NCBI RefSeq assembly: GCF_008253865.1
Contig: NZ_CP042332.1
Location: 248,001 to 312,000, forward strand
Reading direction: 5' to 3'
DNA: 64,000 nt
DNA from: Bosea sp. F3-2
GTDB lineage: Bacteria > Pseudomonadota > Alphaproteobacteria > Rhizobiales > Beijerinckiaceae
In this document: positions 51,276 to 59,884 of the stretch, in pieces
How the letters are laid out: each line of letters begins with the position of its first letter
Position numbering within the stretch: position 1 is the first letter of the stretch
Notes under the pieces: model-generated
Databases searched by the model: none
What the model saw: the letters and a program-made list of their open reading frames with translations, nothing else
Told to the model about the DNA's origin: nothing
Program-made: the position numbers and the translations under genes

Positions 51276-52733
51276 CTAGCTGTAGAAGCCGAGGACGGCC
51301 TTCGTCTCGAGATATTCCTCCATGCCCTCGCGCCCGTATTCCCGGCCGTTGCCCGAGCGCTTATAGCCGCCGAAGGGGGCGTTCGGATCCCAGTCCGGCG
51401 AGTTGAGATGAACCTGTCCGGCCCGGATCCGCGAGGCGACGTCACGCACCTTTTCCATGTCGGTTCCCTGCACATGGGCGCCGAGGCCGTAGACGGTGTC
51501 GTTCGCTATCTCGATCGCCTCCTCGAGCGTGTCGTAGGGGAGGATCGCCAGCACCGGCCCGAAGATCTCCTCTCGCGCGATCATCATGTCGCGGCGCACT
51601 TCGGAGAAGATCGTCGGACGCGCGTAGAAGCCTGAGCGAAGGCCCTCGGGTCGACCCGGGCCGCCGATCACAAGCTTGGCCCCTTCACCGATGCCTGTCT
51701 CGATCATCATTTGGACGCGGTCGAACTGGGCGCGGTTGGCAATGGGCCCGTGCGTCGTCGCCTCGAGCAGGGGATCGCCGACCACGAATTCGCCGGCTGC
51801 GGCCGCGGCCAGCGCTTCGACTTCGTCGAGGCGGGCACGGGGTACCAGCATGCGTGTGGGGGCACTGCAAGATTGGCCCAGATTGCGCATCGCCGCCGCG
51901 ACGCCCAGCGGCACGCACCGGGCGAGATCGGCATCGGGCAGCACGATATTCGGCGACTTGCCCCCGAGCTCCTGCGCGACGCGTTTGACCGTCGACGCGG
52001 CGGCCTGCGCCACGAGGACGCCCGCCCGCGTCGAGCCCGTGATCGAGACCATGTCGACCTCGGGATGCGAGGCCAGCGCCTCGCCGACCACCGGCCCCGT
52101 CCCGTTGACGAGGTTGAACACGCCAGGGGGGCAGCCGGCCTGGTCCAGAACTTCGGCAAAGAGTAGCGCACTCAAGGGCGACAGCTCGCTGGGTTTCAGA
52201 ACGACCGTGCAGCCTGCGGCCAGCGCCGGGCCGACCTTGGCGGTGATTTGGTAGAGCGGCCAGTTCCAGGGTGTGATCAGAGAGCAGACCCCGATCGCCT
52301 CGCGCAGGATCGCGGTCTTGCCGCGCTGCGAGATGAAGGGAAAATCCGCCAGGTTGTCACGCGCCACGCGCAGGTGCTCGGCGGCGAGCGGGACCTGGGC
52401 CCGACGTGCATAGGTGATGGCCGCGCCCATTTCGGTGGTAAGCGCCTGCGCGATCAGCTCCGATCGTTCCAGCACGAGCGCATGGACGCGGCCGAGAAGC
52501 GCGGCACGTTCCGCAGGCGGTGTGCGGAACCAGCCGGGGAAGGCGCGCCGGGCTGCGGAAACCGCACGCTCGACATCTTCCGCACTGCCGAGCGGGATCT
52601 CGGCGATCACGGTTTCGGTCGCGGGGTTGACGAGCGAGGCCCGATCGCGGCCACCCGGCCCGCACCAGGCGCCGTCGATGTAGAAGCGGCCGAGGCGACC
52701 GCTCTTGTTGAGGTGCCGCACGGCATCGGTCAT
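51276..52733 (-). CDS. NAD(P)-dependent aldehyde dehydrogenase
   Basis: A 485-residue ALDH. Asn157 (PWNWP), Glu255 (AQELGGKSP) and Cys289 (GQSCSAPTR) are the catalytic set. ITGSTRAG binds the cofactor, and the C-terminal PFGGYKRSGNGREYGREGMEEYLETK is typical. The ATG at 52733 overlaps the stop of the upstream oxidase gene as ATGA. It would oxidise the aldehyde released by the FAD oxidase or the PLP aldolase. Confidence 0.94.
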   Translation of the reverse strand: MTDAVRHLNKSGRLGRFYIDGAWCGPGGRDRASLVNPATETVIAEIPLGSAEDVERAVSAARRAFPGWFRTPPAERAALLGRVHALVLERSELIAQALTTEMGAAITYARRAQVPLAAEHLRVARDNLADFPFISQRGKTAILREAIGVCSLITPWNWPLYQITAKVGPALAAGCTVVLKPSELSPLSALLFAEVLDQAGCPPGVFNLVNGTGPVVGEALASHPEVDMVSITGSTRAGVLVAQAAASTVKRVAQELGGKSPNIVLPDADLARCVPLGVAAAMRNLGQSCSAPTRMLVPRARLDEVEALAAAAAGEFVVGDPLLEATTHGPIANRAQFDRVQMMIETGIGEGAKLVIGGPGRPEGLRSGFYARPTIFSEVRRDMMIAREEIFGPVLAILPYDTLEEAIEIANDTVYGLGAHVQGTDMEKVRDVASRIRAGQVHLNSPDWDPNAPFGGYKRSGNGREYGREGMEEYLETKAVLGFYS

Positions 52734-54007
52734 TGGAAACGGTCCTTGATCCGGTAGTAGGCGCCGACGAGTGGCAGGAACCAGGGCTTGCCGAAATGAC
52801 CTGGAATGGCGGGCCAGGCGAAGTCCTTCCACGGGTTCAGTTCGGTGCGTCCGTCGATCACCTCGGCCATGATCGTGCCCATGAGGGTCGACATCTGCGT
52901 GCCGTGCCCGCTGTAGCCCATCGAATAGTAGATACCGTTCCGCTCGCCGGCGCGCGGCAGGCGGTCGCGCGTCATGTCGACCATGCCGCCCCAGCAATAG
53001 TCGATGCGCGCATCACGCAGCTCTGGAAAGACATCGTTCAGCGCCATGCGCAGGATCGCGCCGCTCTTTTCGTCGGAAGCCGGATTGGATACGGCGAAGC
53101 GAGCGCGGCCGCCGAACAGCAGGCGGTTGTCGGGGGTGGTCCGGAAATAGTTGACGAGGTTCTTGGTGTCGACCGCGTTGCGGCGACGCGGCGTCAGCTT
53201 GTCGAGAAGGTCGACCGGCAACGGCTCCGTCACGATCAGGAACGCCCCGACTGGCACGATTCGACGACGAACCCAACCCAGCGGCCCGGTCTGCGAGATG
53301 CCGCTGGCCAGAAGCACCTGGCGGGCGGTGACGCTGCCGCTCTGCGTCTCGACCATGTGGCCCCCGCCGGGGTCTGGCTTCAGCCCGGTCATCGGCGTTC
53401 GCTCGTGGATCGCGACGCCGCGCCGCGCGGCGGCCTCCCCCAGGCCGCGCACGAAGCGGCCGATATGGAGGGTGGCGCTCTTGCGATAGATCAGGCCGCC
53501 ATAGTAGCGTTCGGATCCGATCTCCGAGGAGAGGTTTGCGCGGCTCACCATCTCGGTATCGGGGTCGACATGTGCGGCGAGAAGGGCCTGGGCCCGCGCA
53601 AGCTTGTCGTAGTGCTCCGGTTTGGCCGCGAGCTTGATCTTGCCGACGCGGGCAAAGTTGCAGTCTATGCTTTCCTCGGCGATGAGGCGCTCAACCGTGT
53701 CCACCCCTGCATCAAAGGCGCGGTAGAGTCTGTCGGCCGTTTCGCGGCCCAGCTTTTCCGACATCATCCCATAATCCTGGGCGAAGCCGTTGTTGCACAT
53801 GCCACCATTGCGGCCCGAGGCGGCATGGCCGATCGTCTCGGCCTCCAGCAGGATCACCCGCGCCCCCTTTCTGGCGAGTGCGAGGGCAGCCGAAGTGCCG
53901 GTCAGGCCGCCGCCGATCACGGCTATGTCGTATGTGCCCCGAACCGGCCCCTTGTGGCCGCCGGAGAAGGGGCTCGACGTGTCCAACCAGTAGGATGTCA
54001 GCTTCAT
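52730..54007 (-). CDS. FAD-dependent amine/amino-acid oxidoreductase (DAO family)
   Basis: A 425-residue flavoenzyme. The FAD loop IAVIGGGLTGTSAALALARKGARVILLEA starts at about residue 28. AASGRNGGMCNNGFA and the C-terminal GGMVDMTRDRLPRAGERNGIYYSMGYSGHGTQM match gamma-glutamylputrescine oxidase-like proteins. The start MKLTSYWLDT at 54007 is standard for that class. It probably oxidises a secondary or primary amine to an aldehyde, which the downstream dehydrogenase would handle. Confidence 0.9.
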   Translation of the reverse strand: MKLTSYWLDTSSPFSGGHKGPVRGTYDIAVIGGGLTGTSAALALARKGARVILLEAETIGHAASGRNGGMCNNGFAQDYGMMSEKLGRETADRLYRAFDAGVDTVERLIAEESIDCNFARVGKIKLAAKPEHYDKLARAQALLAAHVDPDTEMVSRANLSSEIGSERYYGGLIYRKSATLHIGRFVRGLGEAAARRGVAIHERTPMTGLKPDPGGGHMVETQSGSVTARQVLLASGISQTGPLGWVRRRIVPVGAFLIVTEPLPVDLLDKLTPRRRNAVDTKNLVNYFRTTPDNRLLFGGRARFAVSNPASDEKSGAILRMALNDVFPELRDARIDYCWGGMVDMTRDRLPRAGERNGIYYSMGYSGHGTQMSTLMGTIMAEVIDGRTELNPWKDFAWPAIPGHFGKPWFLPLVGAYYRIKDRFQ

Positions 54008-54063
54008 CGGGGCTCTCGGGGCTCGCGGAGTAGAAAGTCGATGGTGTCGATGGGCTGCAGCGC

Positions 54064-55215
54064 CTACCAGCCGCGAATGCGCGGCCACTCGGCCGCGATC
54101 GCCCTCTCCATTCCGGAGACCACGTGATAGCGCTCGTGCTGGGCACCGGTGGCGCAGGCGTGGTTGGGCAGGATGCGGACCTTGGCGCCGACTGGCAGGT
54201 CCGGCAGCGCCTCCGAAGAGCCGGAGCGGATCGCCAGCGTGCCGTGTTCCTGGCTGGCATGGGCGACGATCAGATCGGGATACAGCCTGCCTTCGAGATC
54301 GCAGACGAGCCCGTAGCCTTGATCGACGCGCTGAGCCGCCGTGCCGCGGTCGCGCGACAGGGCCATCCAGCCGGCATCGACCATGATCCAGCCCTTCTCA
54401 GGCCGCTTCCCGATCACCGTGGCGAGCACGGACAGCGCGAGGTCGTCGGTGGTGCAGACGCCGACACCGTGCATCACGAGGTCGAAGAACATGTAGACGC
54501 CGGCGCGCATTTCTGTGACACCATCGAGCGCCTTCGCGAAATGGGCGGTCGGCGTCGAACCCACGCTGACCACGGGGCACTCGTGCCCGGCCGCTCGCAG
54601 CCGCTGCGCGGCTTCCACCGCGATCGCCCGCTCCGTCTCGGCCGCTGCCTCAAGGGCTTCGGGTGTGTTCAACGCGTAGGATTCGCCGGCATGGGTCAGA
54701 ACGCCCGCAAGGGCGACCCCGGCCGAATCCAGTGCCGCGGCGACGTCCAGAAGCATTAGATCGGTGACCAGCAGTCCCCCGCGATGGCCGTCGCAATCGA
54801 TCTCGATGAAGGCAGCCGGAGTCACGCCGGCCGCCCGGCCGGCCTCCCCCAGGATCGCGGCCTGCTCCCGCGTGTCGAGCAGCACCTTAATGTCGATGCC
54901 AGCCTTGCGCAGGCGCATGGCTCGTTCGGCCGCGTGTGGCGAGATGCCGACGGCATAGGTCATGTCGCGATAGCCGTGCCCTGCGAAATACTCCGCTTCC
55001 GCCAGGGTAGAGACGGTGATCGGGCCGGGGCCGTTCGGAAAGCCGCGGCGTGCGACGTCGATCGACTTGGCCGTCTTCATATGCGGGCGCAGCGTGACGC
55101 CGCGTTCCGACATGCGCGCCGCGAGGCGAGCGAGATTCCGGTCGAGCCGGGCGGCGTCGAGAACGAGCGCCGGTGTCTGCAGGGTATCCAGGGTTGCGGC
55201 GCCGGATCGCAGCAT
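54064..55215 (-). CDS. D-threonine aldolase-like PLP enzyme (alanine racemase fold)
   Basis: A 383-residue fold-type III PLP enzyme. The N-terminal motif TLQTPALVLDAARLDRNL and the Schiff-base Lys47 (RPHMKTAK) are clear. The C-terminal LPNHACAT gives His352 and Cys354, the metal-binding pair typical of D-threonine and 3-hydroxy-D-aspartate aldolases and D-serine dehydratase. It likely cleaves or dehydrates a beta-hydroxy-D-amino acid. It lies between the GNAT and oxidase genes of the operon. Confidence 0.88.
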   Translation of the reverse strand: MLRSGAATLDTLQTPALVLDAARLDRNLARLAARMSERGVTLRPHMKTAKSIDVARRGFPNGPGPITVSTLAEAEYFAGHGYRDMTYAVGISPHAAERAMRLRKAGIDIKVLLDTREQAAILGEAGRAAGVTPAAFIEIDCDGHRGGLLVTDLMLLDVAAALDSAGVALAGVLTHAGESYALNTPEALEAAAETERAIAVEAAQRLRAAGHECPVVSVGSTPTAHFAKALDGVTEMRAGVYMFFDLVMHGVGVCTTDDLALSVLATVIGKRPEKGWIMVDAGWMALSRDRGTAAQRVDQGYGLVCDLEGRLYPDLIVAHASQEHGTLAIRSGSSEALPDLPVGAKVRILPNHACATGAQHERYHVVSGMERAIAAEWPRIRGW

Positions 55216-55225
55216 TCCGAGGCTC

Positions 55226-56119
55226 CTAATTGAACGACTGGTTGGACAGGGCGAAGACGCGCGCAGGCCCGGTCGGGGGTAGCGTGCCGCGAACCATGGT
55301 GAGCGCATCGCTGACCGGCGAGAGGCCGATCTCAGCGAGCCAAGGCGAGAGCTCTGCGGTTGCGGCCGTATCGATACGAACGAAGCACCCTTCGAGGCGC
55401 GTAAGCGCCGCCTCGATGAGAAGGCGCGCCTCGGACACGGTTTCCGCGACCACGGGGCCGACGACGTATCCGCGGCCAAAGAGGCGAGTGATCGCGTAAC
55501 CCACGATCTCGCCATCGTGGAGAAGAACTTGCGCCGCGCCGGTTTCGACAAGCAGGCGGAGAAGGGGGCGCCGCTCGAAACCCGTGGCCTGACGATCGAG
55601 GCGAATGATGGTCTCGAAATCGGACGGCTGCATCGCCCGGACGATGTCGGCCGGCGGCGCCTCGTGGCGGCCCTTGGGAATCCCCTGGTGCTGATGGATG
55701 ATGCCGACGGGCTGGAAGCTGCGCCGCTCGTACAGCGGCCGGCCCTCCGTCGTGGAATTCAGCAGAATGGTCCGCGCACCGGCAGCATCGAGGAGCGCGT
55801 CCACCAACCGCGCACCGAATCCGTGCCCCTGGGCCTTGCCGGATACGATGATCATACCGACCGTTGCGTAAGCGTCGCCATTGGGGAACCAAGCCGCGGT
55901 CCCAATAACCTCGTCACCGCGCGCCATGACGAAGCCCCGGCCGGCCTTCATGGCAAAGGCCCAGTCCTCCAGCCGGTATGGCCAGGACATTTCCTGCGAG
56001 AGCTTCAGTGCCCCTTCGAGATGCTCCGACGAGAAAGCTGTCAGGGCCACGCCGTCCGTCTCATTCCGCGGACCCTGGATGATTGTGGATTCCATGATGG
56101 ATTCAGGCTTCTCGATCAC
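55226..56119 (-). CDS. Double GNAT-domain acetyltransferase
   Basis: A 297-residue protein of two parts. The N-terminal GNAT (about 20-150) has FVMARGDEVIGTAAWFPNG and GMIIVSGKAQGHGFGARLVDALL (acetyl-CoA loop QGHGFGARL). The C-terminal Acetyltransf_18-like half (160-290) has IVRAMQPSDFETIIRLDRQATGFERRPLL and GYAITRLFGRGYVVGPVVA. An internal ATG at 56095 is an alternative start. As first gene of the operon it may acetylate the amine substrate or detoxify an intermediate. Confidence 0.87.
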   Translation of the reverse strand: MIEKPESIMESTIIQGPRNETDGVALTAFSSEHLEGALKLSQEMSWPYRLEDWAFAMKAGRGFVMARGDEVIGTAAWFPNGDAYATVGMIIVSGKAQGHGFGARLVDALLDAAGARTILLNSTTEGRPLYERRSFQPVGIIHQHQGIPKGRHEAPPADIVRAMQPSDFETIIRLDRQATGFERRPLLRLLVETGAAQVLLHDGEIVGYAITRLFGRGYVVGPVVAETVSEARLLIEAALTRLEGCFVRIDTAATAELSPWLAEIGLSPVSDALTMVRGTLPPTGPARVFALSNQSFN

Positions 56120-56340
56120 GTTTCCGGTCGGTTCGGTGTCGCCAGCGCACTCGTCCTCTCGGGCGAACCAGATATGCCTTTGATATTGCGCTACCGCTGC
56201 CAGAAGGTGGTCCGAGGCGCGCCGCAGTTTCCGCTGCAGACTGGGGCGTTTTCCGCATCTTCATCTGAAGCCTCCCGATTTACGGCAGGAACGCCGAACG
56301 TCTTTCTCTACCTTTGGCCCACTTCCAACGGAGGCGGCCA
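56120..56340. other. Upstream region of the GNAT operon
   Basis: This gap should hold the leftward promoter of the five-gene operon. I see no convincing palindrome, sigma-54 box or gene in it. Its right border meets the ArgE stub. Confidence 0.35.
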
Positions 56341-56433
56341 ATGGTGGAGGAGATACTGGCGCGGCTGGTCGCCTTTCCGTCCGTCGCTGGCACGTCTAGC
56401 GGCCCGATCGTCGGCTGGATCGCCGATCATGAA
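56341..56433 (+). pseudogene. Acetylornithine deacetylase (ArgE)-like N-terminal stub
   Basis: The frame begins VEEILARLVAFPSVAGTSSG and PIVGWIADHE, the first 31 residues of an ArgE/DapE-type M20 deacylase. After that, homology stops. No metal ligands are retained. It is the left-most piece of a run of gene fragments. Confidence 0.65.
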
Positions 56434-56576
56434 CCGATTTTGCTTGTGTCTCGCGATTTCCGGGGCGCAGCGTCTGATCCCAGTGGATAACCGTGGCAGC
56501 AGGATAGCTGCTGTTTCCACATCCAGTCAGCTCGGCAACATTCAGCGATAGTTGGTGCTGTGTGCGGATTTGAGCA

Positions 56577-56672
56577 ATGGCCAGGCGCAAGATTCTCAAA
56601 GCTCAGGATCGACGGGAGCTTTTCGACATTCCGGCTGATGAGGACAGCCTGATCCGACACTATTCATTATCA
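56577..56672 (+). pseudogene. Tn3-family transposase N-terminal stub
   Basis: ARRKILKAQDRRELFDIPAD followed by EDSLIRHYSLS is the standard first 32 residues of a Tn3-type TnpA (DUF4158 region; full length near 980). The match breaks exactly where the next fragment begins. No Tn3 38-bp end is visible nearby. Confidence 0.75.
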
Positions 56673-56676
56673 CTCG

Positions 56677-56823
56677 GTCAGCGATCCGGACGCGTTGGCT
56701 GCATATGCCAAGCTGAGCGGACCAGCTATCCTTGCAGCAGGCAGTCGAATTCTTGCGCGCGGAATGCCGAGCAACCTTTATGAGGAAGGCTTGCACCAGC
56801 GAACGGTTGTGATCGAATTCGTG
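56677..56823 (+). pseudogene. DUF1330 protein fragment
   Basis: The frame reads SDPDALAAYAKLSGPAILAA, GSRILARGMPSNLYEEGLHQ and RTVVIEF, the central strands of the small DUF1330 (dimeric ferredoxin-like) family. The N-terminus is replaced by the Tn3 stub, 5 bp away, and the C-terminus by the end of a LysR gene. It has no start of its own. Confidence 0.7.
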
Positions 56824-56824
56824 A

Positions 56825-57050
56825 TCAAGAATCAGATTTTGCCCAAAGCTTCATGAGGTCTTCTTTGAAGCGGCGGGCCGCCGCCGATAAATGGCCCCCG
56901 CGTCGCTCCAGCAATCCTAGCGTACGTGAAATGATTGGCTCTTCGATACGAAGCGCGACAAGATCAGGATGTCTCGTCAAAGGGAGTGCCAGTTTTGGCA
57001 ATACAGTTGCTCCTAAGCCTGCCAGCGGCCTATCGTCACCGGCGATGCTC
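56825..57050 (-). pseudogene. LysR-family regulator, C-terminal fragment
   Basis: The minus strand reads GLGATVLPKLALPLTRHPDL, VALRIEEPIISRTLGLLERR and GGHLSAAARRFKEDLMKLW, the last 70 residues of a LysR effector domain. The DNA-binding part is gone. Upstream, reading passes into a MerR fragment in another frame with a short overlap near 57040; the exact seam is approximate. Confidence 0.75.
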
Positions 57051-57274
57051 GCCCGCGGCACAGGGCTGCTTGCCTTTAGCCGGCTTTTCGGGGCGCGGAA
57101 CCTCGGCGATGTCGGCGAGGATCGGGCAGTCCGGGCGATCATCGCCATGGCAGGTCTGCGCCAAATGCCTGATCGTGTCGGCCATCGTCTGAAGCTCGAC
57201 GATCTTGGCCTCCAGTCCCTTGAGGTGCTCGAGCGCGAGGGTGGCGAGAGCGTCGAGCCCGTTCTTGAGGCGCG
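57036..57274 (-). pseudogene. MerR-family regulator, C-terminal fragment
   Basis: The frame reads LDALATLALEHLKGLEAKIV, ELQTMADTIRHLAQTCHGDD and RPDCPILADI. The coiled dimerisation helix and the CHGDDRPDCPIL metal-binding loop match Cu/Hg-type MerR regulators. The N-terminal HTH is cut off exactly at the IS110 repeat (57275). Confidence 0.75.
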
Positions 57275-57834
57275 CATACGCCGGTCTTGCTGCGACTCCG
57301 TACAGCAGCGGCGGGATCGAGCGCGAGCAAGGGATCGGAAAAGCTGGCAATCGACGGCTCAGAACCGTGATGGTCGAGCTCGCCTGGCTCTGGCAGCGCT
57401 ATCAGCCTGGTACAGCGCAAGTGGCCTGGTTCCGCGATCGCGTCGGCTCAACCGGCCGGCGTGTCCGCAAAGTGATGGTGGTCGCCCTCGCGCGCAAACT
57501 CCTGATCGCCCTGTGGAGGTTTGTCATTGACGGTATCGTGCCCGAGGGCGCGATCATGAAGCCCTCGGCGTAGACCATCTCCGAGATCGGGCTGCACTGC
57601 TACGGCATTGCGGCCCGGTGATCCGAGGGAACGTCGCCGTTGTTCGGCGTGGCGCCTGGCGCCGTCTTCACAGAGTGGTGCCGTTCCTTTGGAGCTCTCC
57701 CGTCCCGTATGCGGGACAGTGGTCGGGATCGCCATCCCGCCGGATGTGAGGTTTGCAGGCAGGTCCTGCCGCGAGAGAGCTCACCTCGGTTCATGATCGG
57801 AAAAAACCGTTGACCGGAGAATCATCATGTGAGG
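57275..57834 (+). repeat. Direct repeat A (copy 2): 3' end of the second IS110 element
   Basis: Nearly identical to 23685-24243 with one extra C near 57662. It holds the last 99 codons of the transposase (YAGLAATPYSSGGIEREQGI to EGAIMKPSA, stop at 57573) and the non-coding tail. The 5' part of the element is missing, cut at the MerR fragment. Beyond 57834 the similarity to copy 1 falls to about 70 percent for some 70 bp. Confidence 0.85.
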
Positions 57835-57942
57835 CCGGACATATGACCGCACCGTCCCGACCGGTTCAGACCTCCATAAACACCTTGCCTGTCGGGCCGT
57901 TCCACATATGCGTCAGAGCCAAAGTTGGACGCCGTTTGACAC

Positions 57943-58119
57943 TATGAAGCCGCCAACGTCATGCTGACCCGCTACAAGGGCGCGCTGAAGTTGAGGGACT
58001 GGGCGCTCGCCATCGCCAGGCGCTCGGCGATGCGCAAGGCGCGGATTGCACTCGCCCGCCGCCTCGCCATCATCATGCACGCCATGCTGCGGCACGGCAC
58101 CGAATTCCGGCCAGCCTAA
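57943..58119 (+). pseudogene. IS110-family transposase (third type), C-terminal fragment
   Basis: The frame reads YEAANVMLTRYKGALKLRDW, ALAIARRSAMRKARIALARR and LAIIMHAMLRHGTEF, then stop. This is the end of an IS110/IS116/IS902-class transposase distinct from the two at 21-24 kb. Only 58 codons remain. Confidence 0.75.
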
Positions 58120-58448
58120 GCCACGACAGACGGACGAGACAGGAGGCCGCAACGAGCTCCCGAGCGGGAGCGACGCCCGAGGGAGGGAGCAGGTGATGGC
58201 GCCGATACTGTAGCATGCTGCCGACCAGATCGGCCGACTGCGGTTTCAACCAAGCCACCTTGCACCCAGCTAACCCCATCAAGTGCCGATGAACACGCAG
58301 AGAACGCAGGCACCCAACGGCATCGACCGCTCACCATCCAGCAGCCAGACCTTGACCCGTTAGAGAACACAATCGGCGCATGCGGGATGATCCCTGTGCT
58401 CGACGCGGAGCCCAGCAGCTCGCCACAAGCGCAATCGCTGCCGATCGG
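58120..58448. other. Gap between the IS110 fragment and the cyanase gene
   Basis: Probably the non-coding tail of the third IS110 element plus the end of the cyanate operon. No gene is supported on either strand, and no T-run terminator is seen after the cyanase stop. Confidence 0.4.
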
Positions 58449-58937
58449 TCAGGTTTCCTTGAAGCCGTAGTCCGAGATGCCCTGCTCGTTGCCATAGTAT
58501 TTGTAGGGTAGGAATTTGCCGGACATGCCGATCTTGACGCGATCGCCCTTGGGATTGGCCTCGCGCTCAAAGGTGATATTGAAGTCAATCGCCGACATGA
58601 TGCCGTCGCCGAACTCCTCCTCGATCAGCGCCTTCCAGGCCGGGCCGTTGACCATCACCATCTCGTAGAAGCGGTAGATCAGAGGGTCGGTCGGCGGCAT
58701 GGGTGTGCCGGTGCCGCGATAGGGCACCTCGTTAAGCATGCGCTCTTCCATCTCGGTCAGGCCAAAGAGTTCGCGCGCCGCCTTGGCCAACGGCTTCGGC
58801 AGCTTCATCTGGCCGAGCAGAGCACCGATGATCAGCACCTCCGACATCCCGCCGATCTCGGAGGTGATGTGCTTCCAGCTCCAGCCCTTCTCGCGCTTGA
58901 TGTCGAGGATCTTCTCGGTGAGTTCTTCGCGCTTCAT
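58449..58937 (-). CDS. cynS: Cyanase (cyanate hydratase)
   Basis: A 162-residue enzyme that turns cyanate and bicarbonate into ammonia and carbon dioxide. The N-terminal helical domain (KREELTEKILDIKREKGWSW) leads to the catalytic part with Arg89 and Glu92 (YRFYEMV) and Ser115 (MSAIDF), the known triad. GDRVKIGMSGKFLPYKYYGN closes the decamer site. It is the last gene of the leftward cyanate operon, 59 bp after the ATPase. Confidence 0.97.
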   Translation of the reverse strand: MKREELTEKILDIKREKGWSWKHITSEIGGMSEVLIIGALLGQMKLPKPLAKAARELFGLTEMEERMLNEVPYRGTGTPMPPTDPLIYRFYEMVMVNGPAWKALIEEEFGDGIMSAIDFNITFEREANPKGDRVKIGMSGKFLPYKYYGNEQGISDYGFKET

Positions 58938-58996
58938 CAGTTTCGTCCTCCTTGGTGCCGCGCCTCGTGCGCGGCTTGCGACGGGATGGGAGTGGG

Positions 58997-59881
58997 TTAG
59001 GCCGCCGCGCGGCCGGCATCAGGGCCGTGGCCGCCCGCGGTCGGCCGCACCACCGGTGGACGCCGGCGGTCGTAACCTGAGGGAATCGCGTCCTTGAACG
59101 ACTTCGAGCGCGTGACCAGGAAATCGATCAGATGGTTGCGGACGGCGTAGTAGTCCGGGTGGTGGTGCACCTCCGTGCGCACGCGTTCGCGCGGTAGCGG
59201 GTTTTCGACGATCTCCGCGATCATCGCCTGCGGGCCGTTCGTCATCAGCACGATACGGTCGGCGAGATAGATCGCCTCGTCGACGTCATGCGTGATCATG
59301 AAGCCTGTCTGGCCGGTCTCCAGGCAGATGCGGCGCACTTCGTCCTGGAGCGTGCCGCGCGTCAGCGCGTCGAGCGCCGAGAAGGGCTCATCCATCAGCA
59401 TGATCTTGGGCTCGATAGACAACGCCCGCGCGATGCCGACGCGCTGTTTCATGCCTCCGGAGAGCTCGGACGGCTTCTTGTGCTCCGCCCCCTTGAGCCC
59501 GACCTTCTCGATGAAGGCCATGGCATGCGAGGTGACCTGCGTCCGGGACCAGTGCTTGTTCCGGGCAGCAACCGCATAGGCGACATTGCCGAGCACACTG
59601 CACCAGGGCAGCAACGCATGGCTCTGGAAGATTACGGCCCGGTCGAGCGAAGGCCCTTCGATGGCGCTGCCGTCGACGATCGCGGCGCCCTCATCTGGCG
59701 CGTCGAGGCCGTTGAGGATGTTGAGCACAGTCGTCTTGCCGCAGCCTGAATGGCCGACGATGCAGACGAATTCGCCCTTCCGCATCGAAAACCAGAGGTC
59801 CTCGAACACGGCGGTGATGCCGCCGCCGGGCTTCGGAAAGCGCCGCGCGATCCCCTCGATGGAGATGAACTTCTCGGTCAT
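58997..59881 (-). CDS. cynD: Cyanate/nitrate-type ABC transporter ATPase
   Basis: A 294-residue ATPase of the NrtD/CynD/SsuB class. Walker A GHSGCGKTT, Q-loop IFQSHALLPWCSVLGN, signature LSGGMKQRVGIARALS, Walker B IMLMDEPFSALDALTR and switch ITHDVDEAIYLADR are present. The C-terminal tail (VRTEVHHHPDYYAVRNHLIDFL) is typical for nitrate and cyanate ATPases. It is 3 bp from the permease gene. Confidence 0.92.
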   Translation of the reverse strand: MTEKFISIEGIARRFPKPGGGITAVFEDLWFSMRKGEFVCIVGHSGCGKTTVLNILNGLDAPDEGAAIVDGSAIEGPSLDRAVIFQSHALLPWCSVLGNVAYAVAARNKHWSRTQVTSHAMAFIEKVGLKGAEHKKPSELSGGMKQRVGIARALSIEPKIMLMDEPFSALDALTRGTLQDEVRRICLETGQTGFMITHDVDEAIYLADRIVLMTNGPQAMIAEIVENPLPRERVRTEVHHHPDYYAVRNHLIDFLVTRSKSFKDAIPSGYDRRRPPVVRPTAGGHGPDAGRAAA

Positions 59882-59884
59882 GGC

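Noticed and set aside
56577..57834. A Tn3-type transposon carrying MerR metal resistance
   Set aside because: Only a 32-residue transposase start and a MerR end are present, on different strands, with no 38-bp ends, resolvase or resistance genes.
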